A DNA stretch of 64,000 nt from Chloroflexota bacterium (lineage in GTDB: Bacteria > Chloroflexota > Chloroflexia > Thermomicrobiales > UBA6265): NCBI GenBank assembly GCA_023389575.1, contig JAEWEG010000022.1:51009-115008 (forward strand). Direction: 5' to 3'. Below, in pieces: positions 50,120-59,609 of the stretch. Below the pieces are notes generated by a model that worked only from the letters and a program-made list of their open reading frames with translations, made no database searches and was not told the DNA's origin. Within the stretch, counting starts at the first letter, position 1. Every line of letters begins with the position of its first letter. The position numbers were made by a program, and so were the translations under genes.

Positions 50120-52603
50120 ATGTGCCCGAAACCCTCGCGGCTGCCTGAGTCCGCCCCAGCCCGCGACACCACACGCCAATCGAGTTTTCCGCGTCCGTTG
50201 ACGTCATTCATTGGCCGCGCCACGCTTCTCCGCGCAATCGTCGACCGGCTTCAGCGTCCTGATGTTCGCCTGTTGACGCTGACGGGTCCCGCCGGAGTGG
50301 GCAAGACCCGACTCGCGCTTGCCGCCGCGTCCACCATCGGCGAGGACTTCGCGGACGGCACCCATTTCGTGCCACTGGCGACGCTCCAGGACGCATCCCA
50401 GCTGCCCACCGCGATCGCGGAGTCGCTTCGTATCCAAACGATGACCGCTGGTTCCATCGAGTCGCAAGTGATCGATTTCGCGCGCGACAGGGCAATGCTG
50501 CTGGTGCTCGACAATCTCGAGCAACTGTTGCCGGTACCGTTCGTGACACGCCTGCTCACCGCCTGCCAGCACGTAACCGTCCTCGCCACAAGCAGGGCCG
50601 TCCTGCGTCTCACGGGTGAGCGCGAGTTCGTCGTGCCTCCGATGGACGTGCCCGGCAAGGCGGACGCGACAACCGTGGCCTCGTTCGAAAGCGTTACGCT
50701 GCTCGTCGACCGCGCTCGGCAAGTCGATCCAGGGTTCGCCATCACCGAGGTGAACGCCGCCGTCATCGCGGAGATCTGCGCACGCCTCGATGGGCTGCCA
50801 CTGGCGATCGAACTGGCCGCGGCACGGTTGAAGCTCTACTCGCCCGCGGCACTCCTCGATCGGTTATCCGATCGCCTGGCGCTGCTGACCGGCGGCCCGA
50901 CCGACCTTCCGCCGCATCAGCAGACCATTCGCACCACCATCGCCTGGAGCCATGAATTGCTGACTGAGCGGGAACAGCGGCTGTTCCGGCGGCTATCGAT
51001 CTTCGCCAACGGCTTTTCCCCGGAAGCCGCCGGCAGCGTGTGCGGCGACGCACTCCACGCTGATGAAGCGACCTCGGACATGCTCGCGATCGATCAACTC
51101 ACGACATTGTTCGAGCAAAGCCTGGTCCAACGATCGCCTCAGGACGATGACGCTCCGCGATTCCACATGCTCGAGACGGTGCGGCACGTCGCGCTCGAGC
51201 ATCTCCAGGCGGCCGGTGAGGCAGACGCGACACGGTACCGGCACGCCCGGTTCTTCCTCGCGTTCGCCGAACGGGCCAACGCCCAGTTGAGCGGGCCAGA
51301 CCAGGCTGCCTGGAGACGCCGGCTGGACACGGAGCGGCCAAACCTGCGCGTGGCCCTCCAAACGCTGCACGACACGAACCGCGCCGAAGAGTTCACCCGC
51401 CTGAGTTGCGCATTGTGGAAGTACTGGCGCATGCGCGGCATGTACACCGAGGGGCGGCGCTGGTTGGAGACGACGCTCAACCCCGATTGGCGGGAGTCGC
51501 TCCCAGCCACGTTGCGCGCCAGGGCCCATACGTCCACCGGCTGGATGATGTCCGAGCAGGGTGACCACGACGGGGCGAGACCGCTGGCCGCCCAGGCGCT
51601 CGAGATCGCCACGGCTGGAAATGATCTCCAGGGAATTGGGCAGGCATCCGGGCTACTCGCGTTGACACACTGGCGTACCGGCAACATCGAGGACGCGCTG
51701 CCCCTGATGGAGCAGGCGCTCGCGCACTATCGGGCCGCGGGCGATGCCACCAACGCGGCGGGAACCCTCAACAACCTCGCCGTGCTGATGCTGGACAAAG
51801 GCGATTTCGGAGAAGCCGCCAGGCTCTGCGCCGAATCCCGGGACGCGTTGCGTGATTTGGGCAACCCGTATGGCGCGGCCCATGGCATCAACAATCGCGG
51901 CGTGGCGCTCTACTGCCTGGGCCAGATCGACGAGGCGAGGCAATGCTCGAACGAGGCCCTTGCGATCTACCGGGAGCTCGGCGCCAGGCGAGGCATCGCC
52001 ACGTCCCTCGACCACCTTGGCAAATGCGCTCGCGCGGACGGTGACCTGGCCGCCGCCTGGAGGGCGCACGCCGAATCGCTCCCGTACCGGAAGGAAATCG
52101 GCGACCTCCAGGGATTGCTGGTATGGCTGGAGGCGATGGCGCTGTGGATGGCCCATGCCGCGCTCGCCGACATCGCCGCACACGCGCTCGGCGCCATCGA
52201 GATCGCGCGAACGTCGTCAAACATACCGCTGCGGGCGCATGAGCAAGGCGATCACGATGAGACAGAACGCCTGGCGCGGCGGCGGCTGGGCGACCAGGCG
52301 TTCGAGGATCACCGTGACCGAGGTCGCTGGCTATCGATCGATGATGCCATCGGCGCCGTCCGCGAGGCGGCGGAGCAACGTATCCCAGGCGACGAGGGCA
52401 CACCGCCGAATCCCCATGGTCTCACGCCACGGGAGCAGGAGGTACTGGCGCTCATCGGCCAGCACTTCACCGACAAGGAAATCGCCAGCCAGTTGTTCAT
52501 CAGCCCGCGCACTGTTTCCCGGCATGTGTCCGGCATCCTGGCCAAGCTCGATGTCCAGTCCCGGCGGGAGGCGGCGACCAAGGTGATCACGCCCCCCAGG
52601 TGA
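50120..52603 (+). CDS. AAA/NB-ARC-TPR-LuxR transcriptional regulator
   Basis: 827 residues. An N-terminal ATPase of the STAND/NB-ARC-like class has Walker A GPAGVGKT (56-63), Walker B LLVLDNLEQ (127-135) and TSRAVLRLTGEREF sensor segment. A long helical middle shows TPR-like repeats (about 430-720). The C-terminal LuxR helix-turn-helix is LTPREQEVLALIGQHFTDKE, then IASQLFISPRTVSRHVSGIL. Such proteins sense a ligand through the TPRs and activate transcription when ATP-bound. AGAGG precedes the ATG. Flanked by secreted and surface genes, which may be its targets. Confidence 0.88.
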   Translation: MCPKPSRLPESAPARDTTRQSSFPRPLTSFIGRATLLRAIVDRLQRPDVRLLTLTGPAGVGKTRLALAAASTIGEDFADGTHFVPLATLQDASQLPTAIAESLRIQTMTAGSIESQVIDFARDRAMLLVLDNLEQLLPVPFVTRLLTACQHVTVLATSRAVLRLTGEREFVVPPMDVPGKADATTVASFESVTLLVDRARQVDPGFAITEVNAAVIAEICARLDGLPLAIELAAARLKLYSPAALLDRLSDRLALLTGGPTDLPPHQQTIRTTIAWSHELLTEREQRLFRRLSIFANGFSPEAAGSVCGDALHADEATSDMLAIDQLTTLFEQSLVQRSPQDDDAPRFHMLETVRHVALEHLQAAGEADATRYRHARFFLAFAERANAQLSGPDQAAWRRRLDTERPNLRVALQTLHDTNRAEEFTRLSCALWKYWRMRGMYTEGRRWLETTLNPDWRESLPATLRARAHTSTGWMMSEQGDHDGARPLAAQALEIATAGNDLQGIGQASGLLALTHWRTGNIEDALPLMEQALAHYRAAGDATNAAGTLNNLAVLMLDKGDFGEAARLCAESRDALRDLGNPYGAAHGINNRGVALYCLGQIDEARQCSNEALAIYRELGARRGIATSLDHLGKCARADGDLAAAWRAHAESLPYRKEIGDLQGLLVWLEAMALWMAHAALADIAAHALGAIEIARTSSNIPLRAHEQGDHDETERLARRRLGDQAFEDHRDRGRWLSIDDAIGAVREAAEQRIPGDEGTPPNPHGLTPREQEVLALIGQHFTDKEIASQLFISPRTVSRHVSGILAKLDVQSRREAATKVITPPR

Positions 52604-52780
52604 CGCCGGTCAGCGGGCCGCCTGCCCGCTCGTCTTCACTGTCATATCCCACCACTCACGCGTGACTGGGTAGTCCATACCCAATGTCCCGCATCCAGCG
52701 ATTGGGTAACCGCTACCGATGCCCCGGACCACCGGCATCGCCACCATGGGACCTGCCGGGAGAGCCCCGGCGTCGCTGAT

Positions 52781-52799
52781 GGCGTTGACAGTCAACGCC
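52781..52799. promoter_or_regulatory. perfect 19-bp palindrome before the rhodanese-like gene
   Basis: GGCGTTGAC-A-GTCAACGCC: nine-base arms about a single central base, ending 20 bases before the start codon. It overlaps a TTGACA. This is likely a repressor site or, less likely, a short hairpin in the leader. Confidence 0.5.
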
Positions 52800-52819
52800 A
52801 GGTCACAAAGGAGCACCCG

Positions 52820-53215
52820 ATGGAGATCGAGCGTTCCACCGCTCAGCGGGTTGCCGCCGCCAGGTCCCGCATCGAGAACCTGTCCCCCGACCAGGTCCTG
52901 ACGGAAATGCATTCCGGGTCGGCGATCCTGATCGATATTCGCGAACCGGACGAGCGCCGGCAAACAGGGTTTCTCCAGGGTTCCCACCACGTTCCTCGCG
53001 GGCTGCTCGAGTTCCAGGCCGATCCCGCCAGTCCCCTCCATCGCAAGGAGTTCGAGCGCGAGAGCCGAATCATCCTGATCTCCGAATCGGGAATGCGATC
53101 CGCACTGGCGACCGAGACATTGCTGCGGATGGGCTTCGCGCATGTCGCGCACCTTGATGGAGGAATCAGGGCCTGGATCGGGCAGGGGCTTCCCATCGAA
53201 AAATCCTGGCACTGA
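52820..53215 (+). CDS. rhodanese-like domain protein lacking the catalytic Cys
   Basis: 131 residues, single rhodanese domain: LTEMHSGSAILIDIREPDER, GSHHVPRGLLEFQAD and HLDGGIRAWIGQGLP. In active rhodaneses the loop reads C-x-x-G-x-R; here it is ISESGMRSALA, with Ser at the Cys position. It is therefore unlikely to transfer sulfur and may bind a ligand or partner instead. AAAGGAG lies before the ATG. A perfect palindrome sits just upstream, suggesting tight regulation. Confidence 0.8.
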   Translation: MEIERSTAQRVAAARSRIENLSPDQVLTEMHSGSAILIDIREPDERRQTGFLQGSHHVPRGLLEFQADPASPLHRKEFERESRIILISESGMRSALATETLLRMGFAHVAHLDGGIRAWIGQGLPIEKSWH

Positions 53216-53290
53216 CCGGACCGGGCGCGGCTTCCCTCTCGAGTTCTCCATCAGCGACGGAGCCGTTTCTCGAATCGAAGGAGAGTCGTT

Positions 53291-55675
53291 ATGAACACGA
53301 CACCCAGTTCCCGCCACCGCATCGCGGTCCATCGGCGACCGCGATCCATCGCCCTCATGCTCGCGGCGGCCCTCATGCTCCTCCTCTCCACCGTGTCCGC
53401 TGATTGGCCCACGGCGGCGGCACAGCTGGAGGACGAGTACGCCGCGCCAGCCGAGGGCGACTCGAACGCCACGCCGGTGTCCGGCACACCCGGCCTCGGC
53501 GATCAGGACGACTCGTCCGTCATCGTCGAATCCACCCCGGTCGCCACGGAGTCCGTCATCATCGCGCCAACGGTTGCCGTGCGCGGAACCGCCGCGCTGA
53601 ACCGGGAGCGGCCCGGCACCGTCGAAGTCACGGTCAGGCTCTGCCCGCCGAACGTGGAGTTGCCCAATCTCGATGACAGGCGCCTGCTGAGCGCCTGCGA
53701 GGCCCTATCGGCTGGCGTGGCCTTCCATCTCGACGATGGAAGCGGATTGGCCGTCAGCAGGCGGACAGGCACGGCCGGCCTCTCGAAAGTGAGGTTCCAC
53801 CCGGTCGATCCTGGGTCGGTGACCCTCAGGCAGGTCCCCACGCCAGACGCCGCCTCCGTCTTTTGCGGCGGCAACACCCAGGCCAAGACCACGACCACCT
53901 ACGGTCCAGCCTACTTCGACGGACGGTATCTCCATCTCGACGTGCGGAGCGGGGAGCTCATGCAATGCGATTGGTACGTGACCGACCCCGGGATGGACGA
54001 AGCCACGTTCGAGAACAGCTCGTTCCTGATCAACGTACTCCAGTGCCCCACGGGCGTCGATGTGGGAACCGGATCGATGAGCGACTACGCGCGCGCCTGC
54101 CAGGAAGACCCAAACCCGGTGGAGTTCACCTATACCCAGGCCGGCTCCCCACTCCCAATCATCACCATGACGAACGCCAATGACCGGTTTTCCGCCACGG
54201 TCAATCCAGGACCGGTCACGATCACGCAGACCATCCCCGGGGGATTTGGCGAACCCATCGTCTTCTGCACTGGACAGAACCCGACACTAGCGAACATCAG
54301 GGTGGGCGTCGCGGACGGAAACTCAATCGAGTGGAACCTCCTGCCCGGCCAGAAGTTGATGTGCAACTGGTTCATCACGCAACCCGGTTCCGGCACCGTG
54401 CACCTCCACGCCAGCGACTGCCCGCCAGGGTATGACGCATCCGAACCAGACCCGAATGCCATGCGGGCGGACTGTCGGTTCGACCCGGCGTCGAAGGTGT
54501 TCACGCTGACCGACGGTACTGGCCGGGAACTGGCCAGCGACACCACGTCAAGGTCGGACTCGGGCGACCTCGCGTTTGGCGACGTGACGGCTGGGCAGAT
54601 AACGATCAGCGGACAGGTGCCCGCCGGGTTCCAGGCTCCGGTCGTGTGGTGCGGCGCGACCGGCAAGTCATCGGCGTCCGGCCCCGCCACGAGGATGGAT
54701 GTCAGCGGAGGCGACCAGATCACCTGGAACCTGGAGCCGGGGAGCCTCCTCACCTGCGACTGGTACAACATCCCGGCGGCGCCGCCGCCAGCACCAGGTT
54801 CGGGCACCGCCCGGATCGTCATCGCGAACTACTGGTGTTCACCCAGCGTGGTGTGGGGGACTGCTCCCACGGAGTCGGACTACAAGGCCGCGTGCAGGGA
54901 ATCCCCCTCAACGGCCACGTTCACGCTCGAAGGCGGTGGCCAGGACTGGCCGTCGCAAACAGCGCAAGGTGGTCCCCCGGAAACGGTTTCCTGGGCAGGC
55001 CTCCCGCCCGGCGACTACACCGTCGCGGAAACGAGCGTGGCCCACGCGCGCACACCCCAGGTGTTCTGCCATGAATCGTTCGGCAATGAAGCGCACTCCG
55101 TTCCGGCCCAGGTGAGCCGCGACGACGACGGTGGCATCCAATGGGCCGCCAGGGCAGGTGTCACGCTGACCTGCAACTGGTTCAACTTCGCGGCCGAATC
55201 CGGCTCGCTCACACTTCGCTTGTGGACCTGCCCGCCCGGGTACGATCCCTTCGCGACAGGCGCGGAGCCATCGACCGGCTGCACCGAAGCGACGAGCGGC
55301 ATCACCTTCCTGCTCGACGATCTTGACGTCTTCGAGCTGGTCTACCTGGAGTCGCGCACCGGGGATGCCGGCGACGGCGTTGCCCGGTTCGAGGGGCTGC
55401 GGCCTGGTCCTTACCGGATCAGGGAAGCCGTGCCGGATGGAACCTCCCTGGTCTTCGTCGGTGATTGCGATGGGCTAAACAACGGTCCGATGCATTCCCC
55501 ACCGCTCTCGGTTGGACCAGAACTCGACATCCAGGTCGTCAGTGGCCGGCACATCGTGTGCGACTGGTACAACGTGCCGGCGCGCGCATCCGACGTTAGC
55601 TCCACGACGATCTTCCTTCATGCTCGTTCGATTCCGATGGGTCGATCCGCAATGGGCAACCGGGGCATCGGCTGA
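53291..55675 (+). CDS. large secreted protein with about five Cys-containing Ig-like repeats
   Basis: 794 residues. Signal peptide (SIALMLAAALMLLLSTVSA), a low-complexity stretch with ATPVSGTPG and ESTPVATES, then tandem units of roughly 120-140 residues. Each unit opens with a CPPG-like segment (LCPPNVE, QCPTGVD, DCPPGYDA, YWCSPSV, WTCPPGYDP), has a middle PG-Y/T-I-E strand as in prealbumin-like SpaA domains, and closes with CDWY or CNWF. The paired Cys per repeat suggest extracellular disulfides. No anchor motif at the C-terminus. Probably an envelope or adhesive protein. Confidence 0.75.
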   Translation: MNTTPSSRHRIAVHRRPRSIALMLAAALMLLLSTVSADWPTAAAQLEDEYAAPAEGDSNATPVSGTPGLGDQDDSSVIVESTPVATESVIIAPTVAVRGTAALNRERPGTVEVTVRLCPPNVELPNLDDRRLLSACEALSAGVAFHLDDGSGLAVSRRTGTAGLSKVRFHPVDPGSVTLRQVPTPDAASVFCGGNTQAKTTTTYGPAYFDGRYLHLDVRSGELMQCDWYVTDPGMDEATFENSSFLINVLQCPTGVDVGTGSMSDYARACQEDPNPVEFTYTQAGSPLPIITMTNANDRFSATVNPGPVTITQTIPGGFGEPIVFCTGQNPTLANIRVGVADGNSIEWNLLPGQKLMCNWFITQPGSGTVHLHASDCPPGYDASEPDPNAMRADCRFDPASKVFTLTDGTGRELASDTTSRSDSGDLAFGDVTAGQITISGQVPAGFQAPVVWCGATGKSSASGPATRMDVSGGDQITWNLEPGSLLTCDWYNIPAAPPPAPGSGTARIVIANYWCSPSVVWGTAPTESDYKAACRESPSTATFTLEGGGQDWPSQTAQGGPPETVSWAGLPPGDYTVAETSVAHARTPQVFCHESFGNEAHSVPAQVSRDDDGGIQWAARAGVTLTCNWFNFAAESGSLTLRLWTCPPGYDPFATGAEPSTGCTEATSGITFLLDDLDVFELVYLESRTGDAGDGVARFEGLRPGPYRIREAVPDGTSLVFVGDCDGLNNGPMHSPPLSVGPELDIQVVSGRHIVCDWYNVPARASDVSSTTIFLHARSIPMGRSAMGNRGIG

Positions 55676-55792
55676 AGTCCAAAATCTCCCCCGCGCGGAG
55701 AATCCGACGATCCCCGGCGTCCCTGGCGACGTCCTCCATTCATCCGTGTCATCGGGCGCCGGCGGCCGACCAGGGTCCCATGCCCAGACACG

Positions 55793-55835
55793 CTCCCCGT
55801 ACTTGTGGCAGGATATGCAATGAAAGTACGGGGAG
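55793..55835. terminator. terminator or stem-loop after the 794-residue gene
   Basis: CTCCCCGTACTT (55793-55804) pairs perfectly with AAGTACGGGGAG (55824-55835) across a 19-base loop, about 118 bases past the stop codon and 100 bases before the ABC exporter. Confidence 0.5.
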
Positions 55836-55934
55836 TCTCTCGCGCAATCCGGACCCGGCCGATCGCCGCCGCGGTTTCCGCGTGCGCCATCCCCGGTTAA
55901 TCACGTCGCGTCATCTCGCACAAGGGACCTCATC

Positions 55935-57677
55935 TTGCCCCAAACCCGCCGGCTTACCAGCTTCCTTCGCTCCTATCGCCTCTGGGTCATCCTCGCCCCC
56001 ATCATGATGGCCATCGAAGTCGGCATGGACCTCCTCCAGCCCCGCCTGGTCGAACGCATCATCGACGAAGGCATCGCCAGGAACGACGGCGCCATGGTGC
56101 GCGACACCGCCCTGCTCATGCTCGGCGTCGCCCTGATCGGCATGATAGGCGGCGTGTTGTGCGGCGTCTTCGCCATTCGAGCGTCGCAGGGATTCGGCGC
56201 CGACCTGCGCGGAACGCTCTTCCGCAAGGTCCAGTCGCTCTCGTTCTCCAACCTCGACGACCTCGAGACCGGCAGCCTCGTCACCCGCCTCACCAACGAT
56301 GTCACCCAGCTCACCGACACCGTCGCCATGCTGCTCCGGATCATGGTCCGCGCCCCATTGCTGCTGGTCGGAAGCCTGGTGCTCGCCACCATCACCAGCC
56401 CGCGCCTGGCCCTGCTGTTCGTGGTGCTGATCCCGGTGATCGCCATCACCATCGGCATCGTGATGCGGATCGCCTACCCCATCTTCAAGCAGGTGCAACG
56501 CAAGCTCGACCACCTCAACACCGTGATGCAGGAGAACCTCGCCGGGGTCCGCGTGGTCCGCGTCTTTGCCCGCGCGAAACAGGAGATCGTCCGTTTCCAC
56601 ACCGCCAACAGCGACCTGCGCGACACGACCCTCTCGGTCATCCGCTACATGGTGGCGGTCATGCCCATCCTCATGTTCCTGGTCAACATGGGCATCGTCG
56701 CCGCGCTCTGGTTCGGCGGGCGGATGATCAACGCCGGGGATCTCGAGGTCGGCCAGCTGGTGGCCTTTTCCAATTACCTGCTCCAGAGCCTGTTCGGCAT
56801 CATGATGGTCTCCATGATCCTGATGCGATTCGCCCGCGCCGAAGCGTCCGCCGGGCGCGTCAACGAGGTACTGGACAGCCAGCCGGTCATCGTTCCGGCC
56901 CCGATCCCGATCGAATCCGCCCGCCGCCAGGGCCGCATCGAGTTCGAGAAGGTCTCCTTCTCGTATGAAGAGGGCGGCGAGCCAGTCCTGCGCGATATCT
57001 CGTTCGTCGCCGAGCCCGGCCAGGAGGTCGCCATCCTCGGCGCCACGGGCTCCGGCAAGACCTCGCTGGTCAATCTCATCCCCCGCTTCTACGACGCCAC
57101 CAGCGGCCGGATCCTGATCGATGGCGTCGACGTTCGCGACTACGATCCGGAAACGCTGCGCTCGCTCGTCGCCATCGCCCTCCAGGAATCGGTCCTCTTC
57201 TCGGGCTCCGTTCGCGACAACATTCGCTACGGCCGCCCGGAAGCGTCGAACGAGGAGGTCGAGGAAGCCGCGAAGATGGCCCAGGCCTGGGAGTTCATCA
57301 GCGCCCTCCCCGAAGGGCTGGACTCGCTGATCGGCCAGCGCGGCGTCAACCTCTCCGGCGGCCAGAAGCAGCGCCTGGCCATCGCCCGCGCGCTGCTGAT
57401 GAAGGCGCCGATCCTGATCCTGGACGACAGCACCAGCGCGGTCGATGTCGCCACCGAGGCCCGTATCCAGCAAGCCCTGGCGGGCGTTCGCCAGACCCGG
57501 ATCATCGTTGCCCAGCGCATCAGCGCCGTCCTCAACTCGGACAAGATCCTGATTCTCGATTCCGGCCATCTCGTGGCCGAAGGAACCCACAAGGAACTGA
57601 TGACGACCTCGCCCGTGTACCGCGATATCTACGAGTCCCAAATGGAAAGCGCGGGTGAGTTCGATGGCGCAGCGTAG
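55935..57677 (+). CDS. ABC exporter half-transporter with degenerate ATP site
   Basis: 580 residues: six-helix membrane domain (about 1-310), then a nucleotide-binding domain with Walker A GATGSGKTS (about 370), signature LSGGQKQRLAIARALL and Walker B ILILDDSTSAVD. The catalytic Glu after Walker B is Asp, as in the degenerate chain of heterodimeric exporters such as TM287/288 and BmrCD. The TTG start at 55935 follows AAGGGA. The next gene overlaps it and encodes the partner, so the two form an asymmetric exporter, probably for drugs or lipids. Confidence 0.9.
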   Translation: MPQTRRLTSFLRSYRLWVILAPIMMAIEVGMDLLQPRLVERIIDEGIARNDGAMVRDTALLMLGVALIGMIGGVLCGVFAIRASQGFGADLRGTLFRKVQSLSFSNLDDLETGSLVTRLTNDVTQLTDTVAMLLRIMVRAPLLLVGSLVLATITSPRLALLFVVLIPVIAITIGIVMRIAYPIFKQVQRKLDHLNTVMQENLAGVRVVRVFARAKQEIVRFHTANSDLRDTTLSVIRYMVAVMPILMFLVNMGIVAALWFGGRMINAGDLEVGQLVAFSNYLLQSLFGIMMVSMILMRFARAEASAGRVNEVLDSQPVIVPAPIPIESARRQGRIEFEKVSFSYEEGGEPVLRDISFVAEPGQEVAILGATGSGKTSLVNLIPRFYDATSGRILIDGVDVRDYDPETLRSLVAIALQESVLFSGSVRDNIRYGRPEASNEEVEEAAKMAQAWEFISALPEGLDSLIGQRGVNLSGGQKQRLAIARALLMKAPILILDDSTSAVDVATEARIQQALAGVRQTRIIVAQRISAVLNSDKILILDSGHLVAEGTHKELMTTSPVYRDIYESQMESAGEFDGAA

Positions 57678-59526
57678 CGGCGGGCCCGCCGCCCACCTGA
57701 TGGGCGAGCCGGTTCGCGCCCAGAACACGAAGGCCACCATCGCCCGGCTGTGGGGATACCTCCGCCAGCAGCAACTGAAGCTGATCGTGGCCGGTGTCCT
57801 CGTCATGCTGGGCACGGTCGCCACCGTCATCGGCCCCTACCTGATGGGCCGCGCCATCGACGACTACATCATTCCTGGAGACATGTCCGGCCTCACCCGC
57901 GTCGTCCTGCTGCTGCTCGGCATCTACGCGCTCCAGGCGATCCTCCAGTGGGCCTCTGGCTGGCTGATGGTGCAGGTGGCCCAGCACACCGTGGTCACCC
58001 TGCGCGACGACCTGTTCACCCACCTGCAATCGCTGCCAATCCGGTTCTTCGACCAGCGTCCCCACGGCGAAACCATGAGTCGCCTCACCAACGACGTCGA
58101 GAACGTGAACCAGGTCCTCTCCGAGAGCCTCACCCAGATCATCTCCGGCGTGCTCACCGCCATTGGCGTCATCACCCTGATGTTCATCCTCGAACCGATC
58201 CTGGCCCTGGTCGCGGTCAGCTCCACGGTGGTACTGACCGTTCTGGTCAACCGCTTCATCGGGCACCGCACCCGCGAAGGTTTCCGCGGACAGCAGAAGC
58301 ACCTCGGCAAGCTGAACGGCATCATTGAGGAAACCATCACCGGGCAGCGCGTGGTCATCGCCTACAATCGCCAGGACGTGGTGGTCGAGGAGTTCGACGT
58401 CACCAACGCCGACCTGCGAGCCGCCTCCACCCGCGCCCAGACCTTCGCCGGGGTGGTCGGTCCGCTGATGAACTTCATCGGCAACCTCAGCCTGGCCGCG
58501 GTCGCCGGCGCCGGTGGCTGGATGGTCGTGAACGGCAACGCCACGGTCGGTACCGTCGCCGCGTTCGTCAACTACACCCGCCAGCTTGGCCGCCCCATCA
58601 ACGAAATCGCCGCGCTCTACAACCAGATCCAGTCGGCCATCGCCGGCGCAGAGCGGGTCTTCGAAATCCTGGACGCGCAGCCCGAGGTGGACGCCGCCGA
58701 ATCCACGCCGGTCAAGCTCACCGGTGACGTGGTGTTCGAGAACGTTAACTTCTCCTACGACGGCGTCACGCCGGTGCTGAAGAACGTCTCGGTCCACGCC
58801 TCCCCCGGCCAACTGGTCGCGCTGGTCGGCCCCACCGGCGCCGGCAAGACCACCATCATCAACGTGCTCACCCGCTTCTACGAAATCGACGGCGGCCGCG
58901 TCCTGCTGGACGGCCACGACCTTCGTTCGCTCAACAAGGCCGATCTCCGCCGCCAGCTTGGCGTGGTACTGCAGGACACCTTCCTCTTCGCCGGAACCGT
59001 GCGCGAGAACATCCGCTACGGCAAGCTGAACGCCACGGACGCCGAGATCGAGGCGGCGGCCGAACTCGCCAACGCCGACCAGTTCATCCGCCGCCTCCCC
59101 AGCGGCTACGACACCGAACTAACAGAGCGCGGTGGCAACCTCAGCCAGGGCCAGCGCCAGCTCATCGCCATCGCCCGCGCCGCGCTCTCCGATCCCACCA
59201 TCCTCATCCTCGACGAGGCCACCAGCAGCGTGGACACCCGCACCGAGAAGCACATCCAGGAGGCCCTGCTCCGCCTGATGGAGGGTCGCACCAGCTTCGT
59301 CATCGCCCACCGCCTCAGCACCATCCGCTCGGCCGACCAGATCCTCGTGATCAACCACGGCGAGGTGGTCGAGCGCGGCACCCACCAGGAACTTCTGGAC
59401 CAGCACGGCTTCTACGAGCGCCTCCACAGCAGCCAGTTCCGCGGCGACCCCGAACTCGCCCGCCAGGAAGAACTGGCCCAGATCGAGGAAGCCGAAGTCC
59501 TCGCCATCGCTCGCGAAACCAATTGA
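57664..59526 (+). CDS. ABC exporter half-transporter with canonical Walker B
   Basis: About 620 residues, partner of the preceding chain. Membrane domain to about residue 325, then Walker A GPTGAGKTT, signature LSQGQRQLIAIARAAL and Walker B ILILDEATSSVDTRTE with the catalytic Glu intact. The ATG at 57664 lies inside the end of the upstream gene; a GTG at 57655 is also possible. The overlap ensures coupled synthesis of the heterodimer. A hairpin terminator follows. Substrate unknown. Confidence 0.9.
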   Translation: MAQRSGGPAAHLMGEPVRAQNTKATIARLWGYLRQQQLKLIVAGVLVMLGTVATVIGPYLMGRAIDDYIIPGDMSGLTRVVLLLLGIYALQAILQWASGWLMVQVAQHTVVTLRDDLFTHLQSLPIRFFDQRPHGETMSRLTNDVENVNQVLSESLTQIISGVLTAIGVITLMFILEPILALVAVSSTVVLTVLVNRFIGHRTREGFRGQQKHLGKLNGIIEETITGQRVVIAYNRQDVVVEEFDVTNADLRAASTRAQTFAGVVGPLMNFIGNLSLAAVAGAGGWMVVNGNATVGTVAAFVNYTRQLGRPINEIAALYNQIQSAIAGAERVFEILDAQPEVDAAESTPVKLTGDVVFENVNFSYDGVTPVLKNVSVHASPGQLVALVGPTGAGKTTIINVLTRFYEIDGGRVLLDGHDLRSLNKADLRRQLGVVLQDTFLFAGTVRENIRYGKLNATDAEIEAAAELANADQFIRRLPSGYDTELTERGGNLSQGQRQLIAIARAALSDPTILILDEATSSVDTRTEKHIQEALLRLMEGRTSFVIAHRLSTIRSADQILVINHGEVVERGTHQELLDQHGFYERLHSSQFRGDPELARQEELAQIEEAEVLAIARETN

Positions 59527-59549
59527 CGCTCGAACCCCACGACGAAAAA

Positions 59550-59583
59550 GGGAAGCACGGCCCGCGTGGGGTCCGTGCTTCCC
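59550..59583. terminator. bidirectional terminator after ABC exporter
   Basis: GGGAAGCACGG (59550-59560) pairs with CCGTGCTTCCC (59573-59583), between the exporter and the convergent membrane-protein gene. An A-run precedes it, which is useful to the minus-strand gene. Confidence 0.7.
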
Positions 59584-59609
59584 TGCCTGGCGCGTCTGGA
59601 GAGTCCGAA

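Noticed and set aside
55911..58917. Two long minus-strand open frames (55911-57830 and 57532-58917)
   Set aside because: They lie antisense to two clear ABC exporter genes and have shadow-type Asp/Gly/Glu-rich composition.
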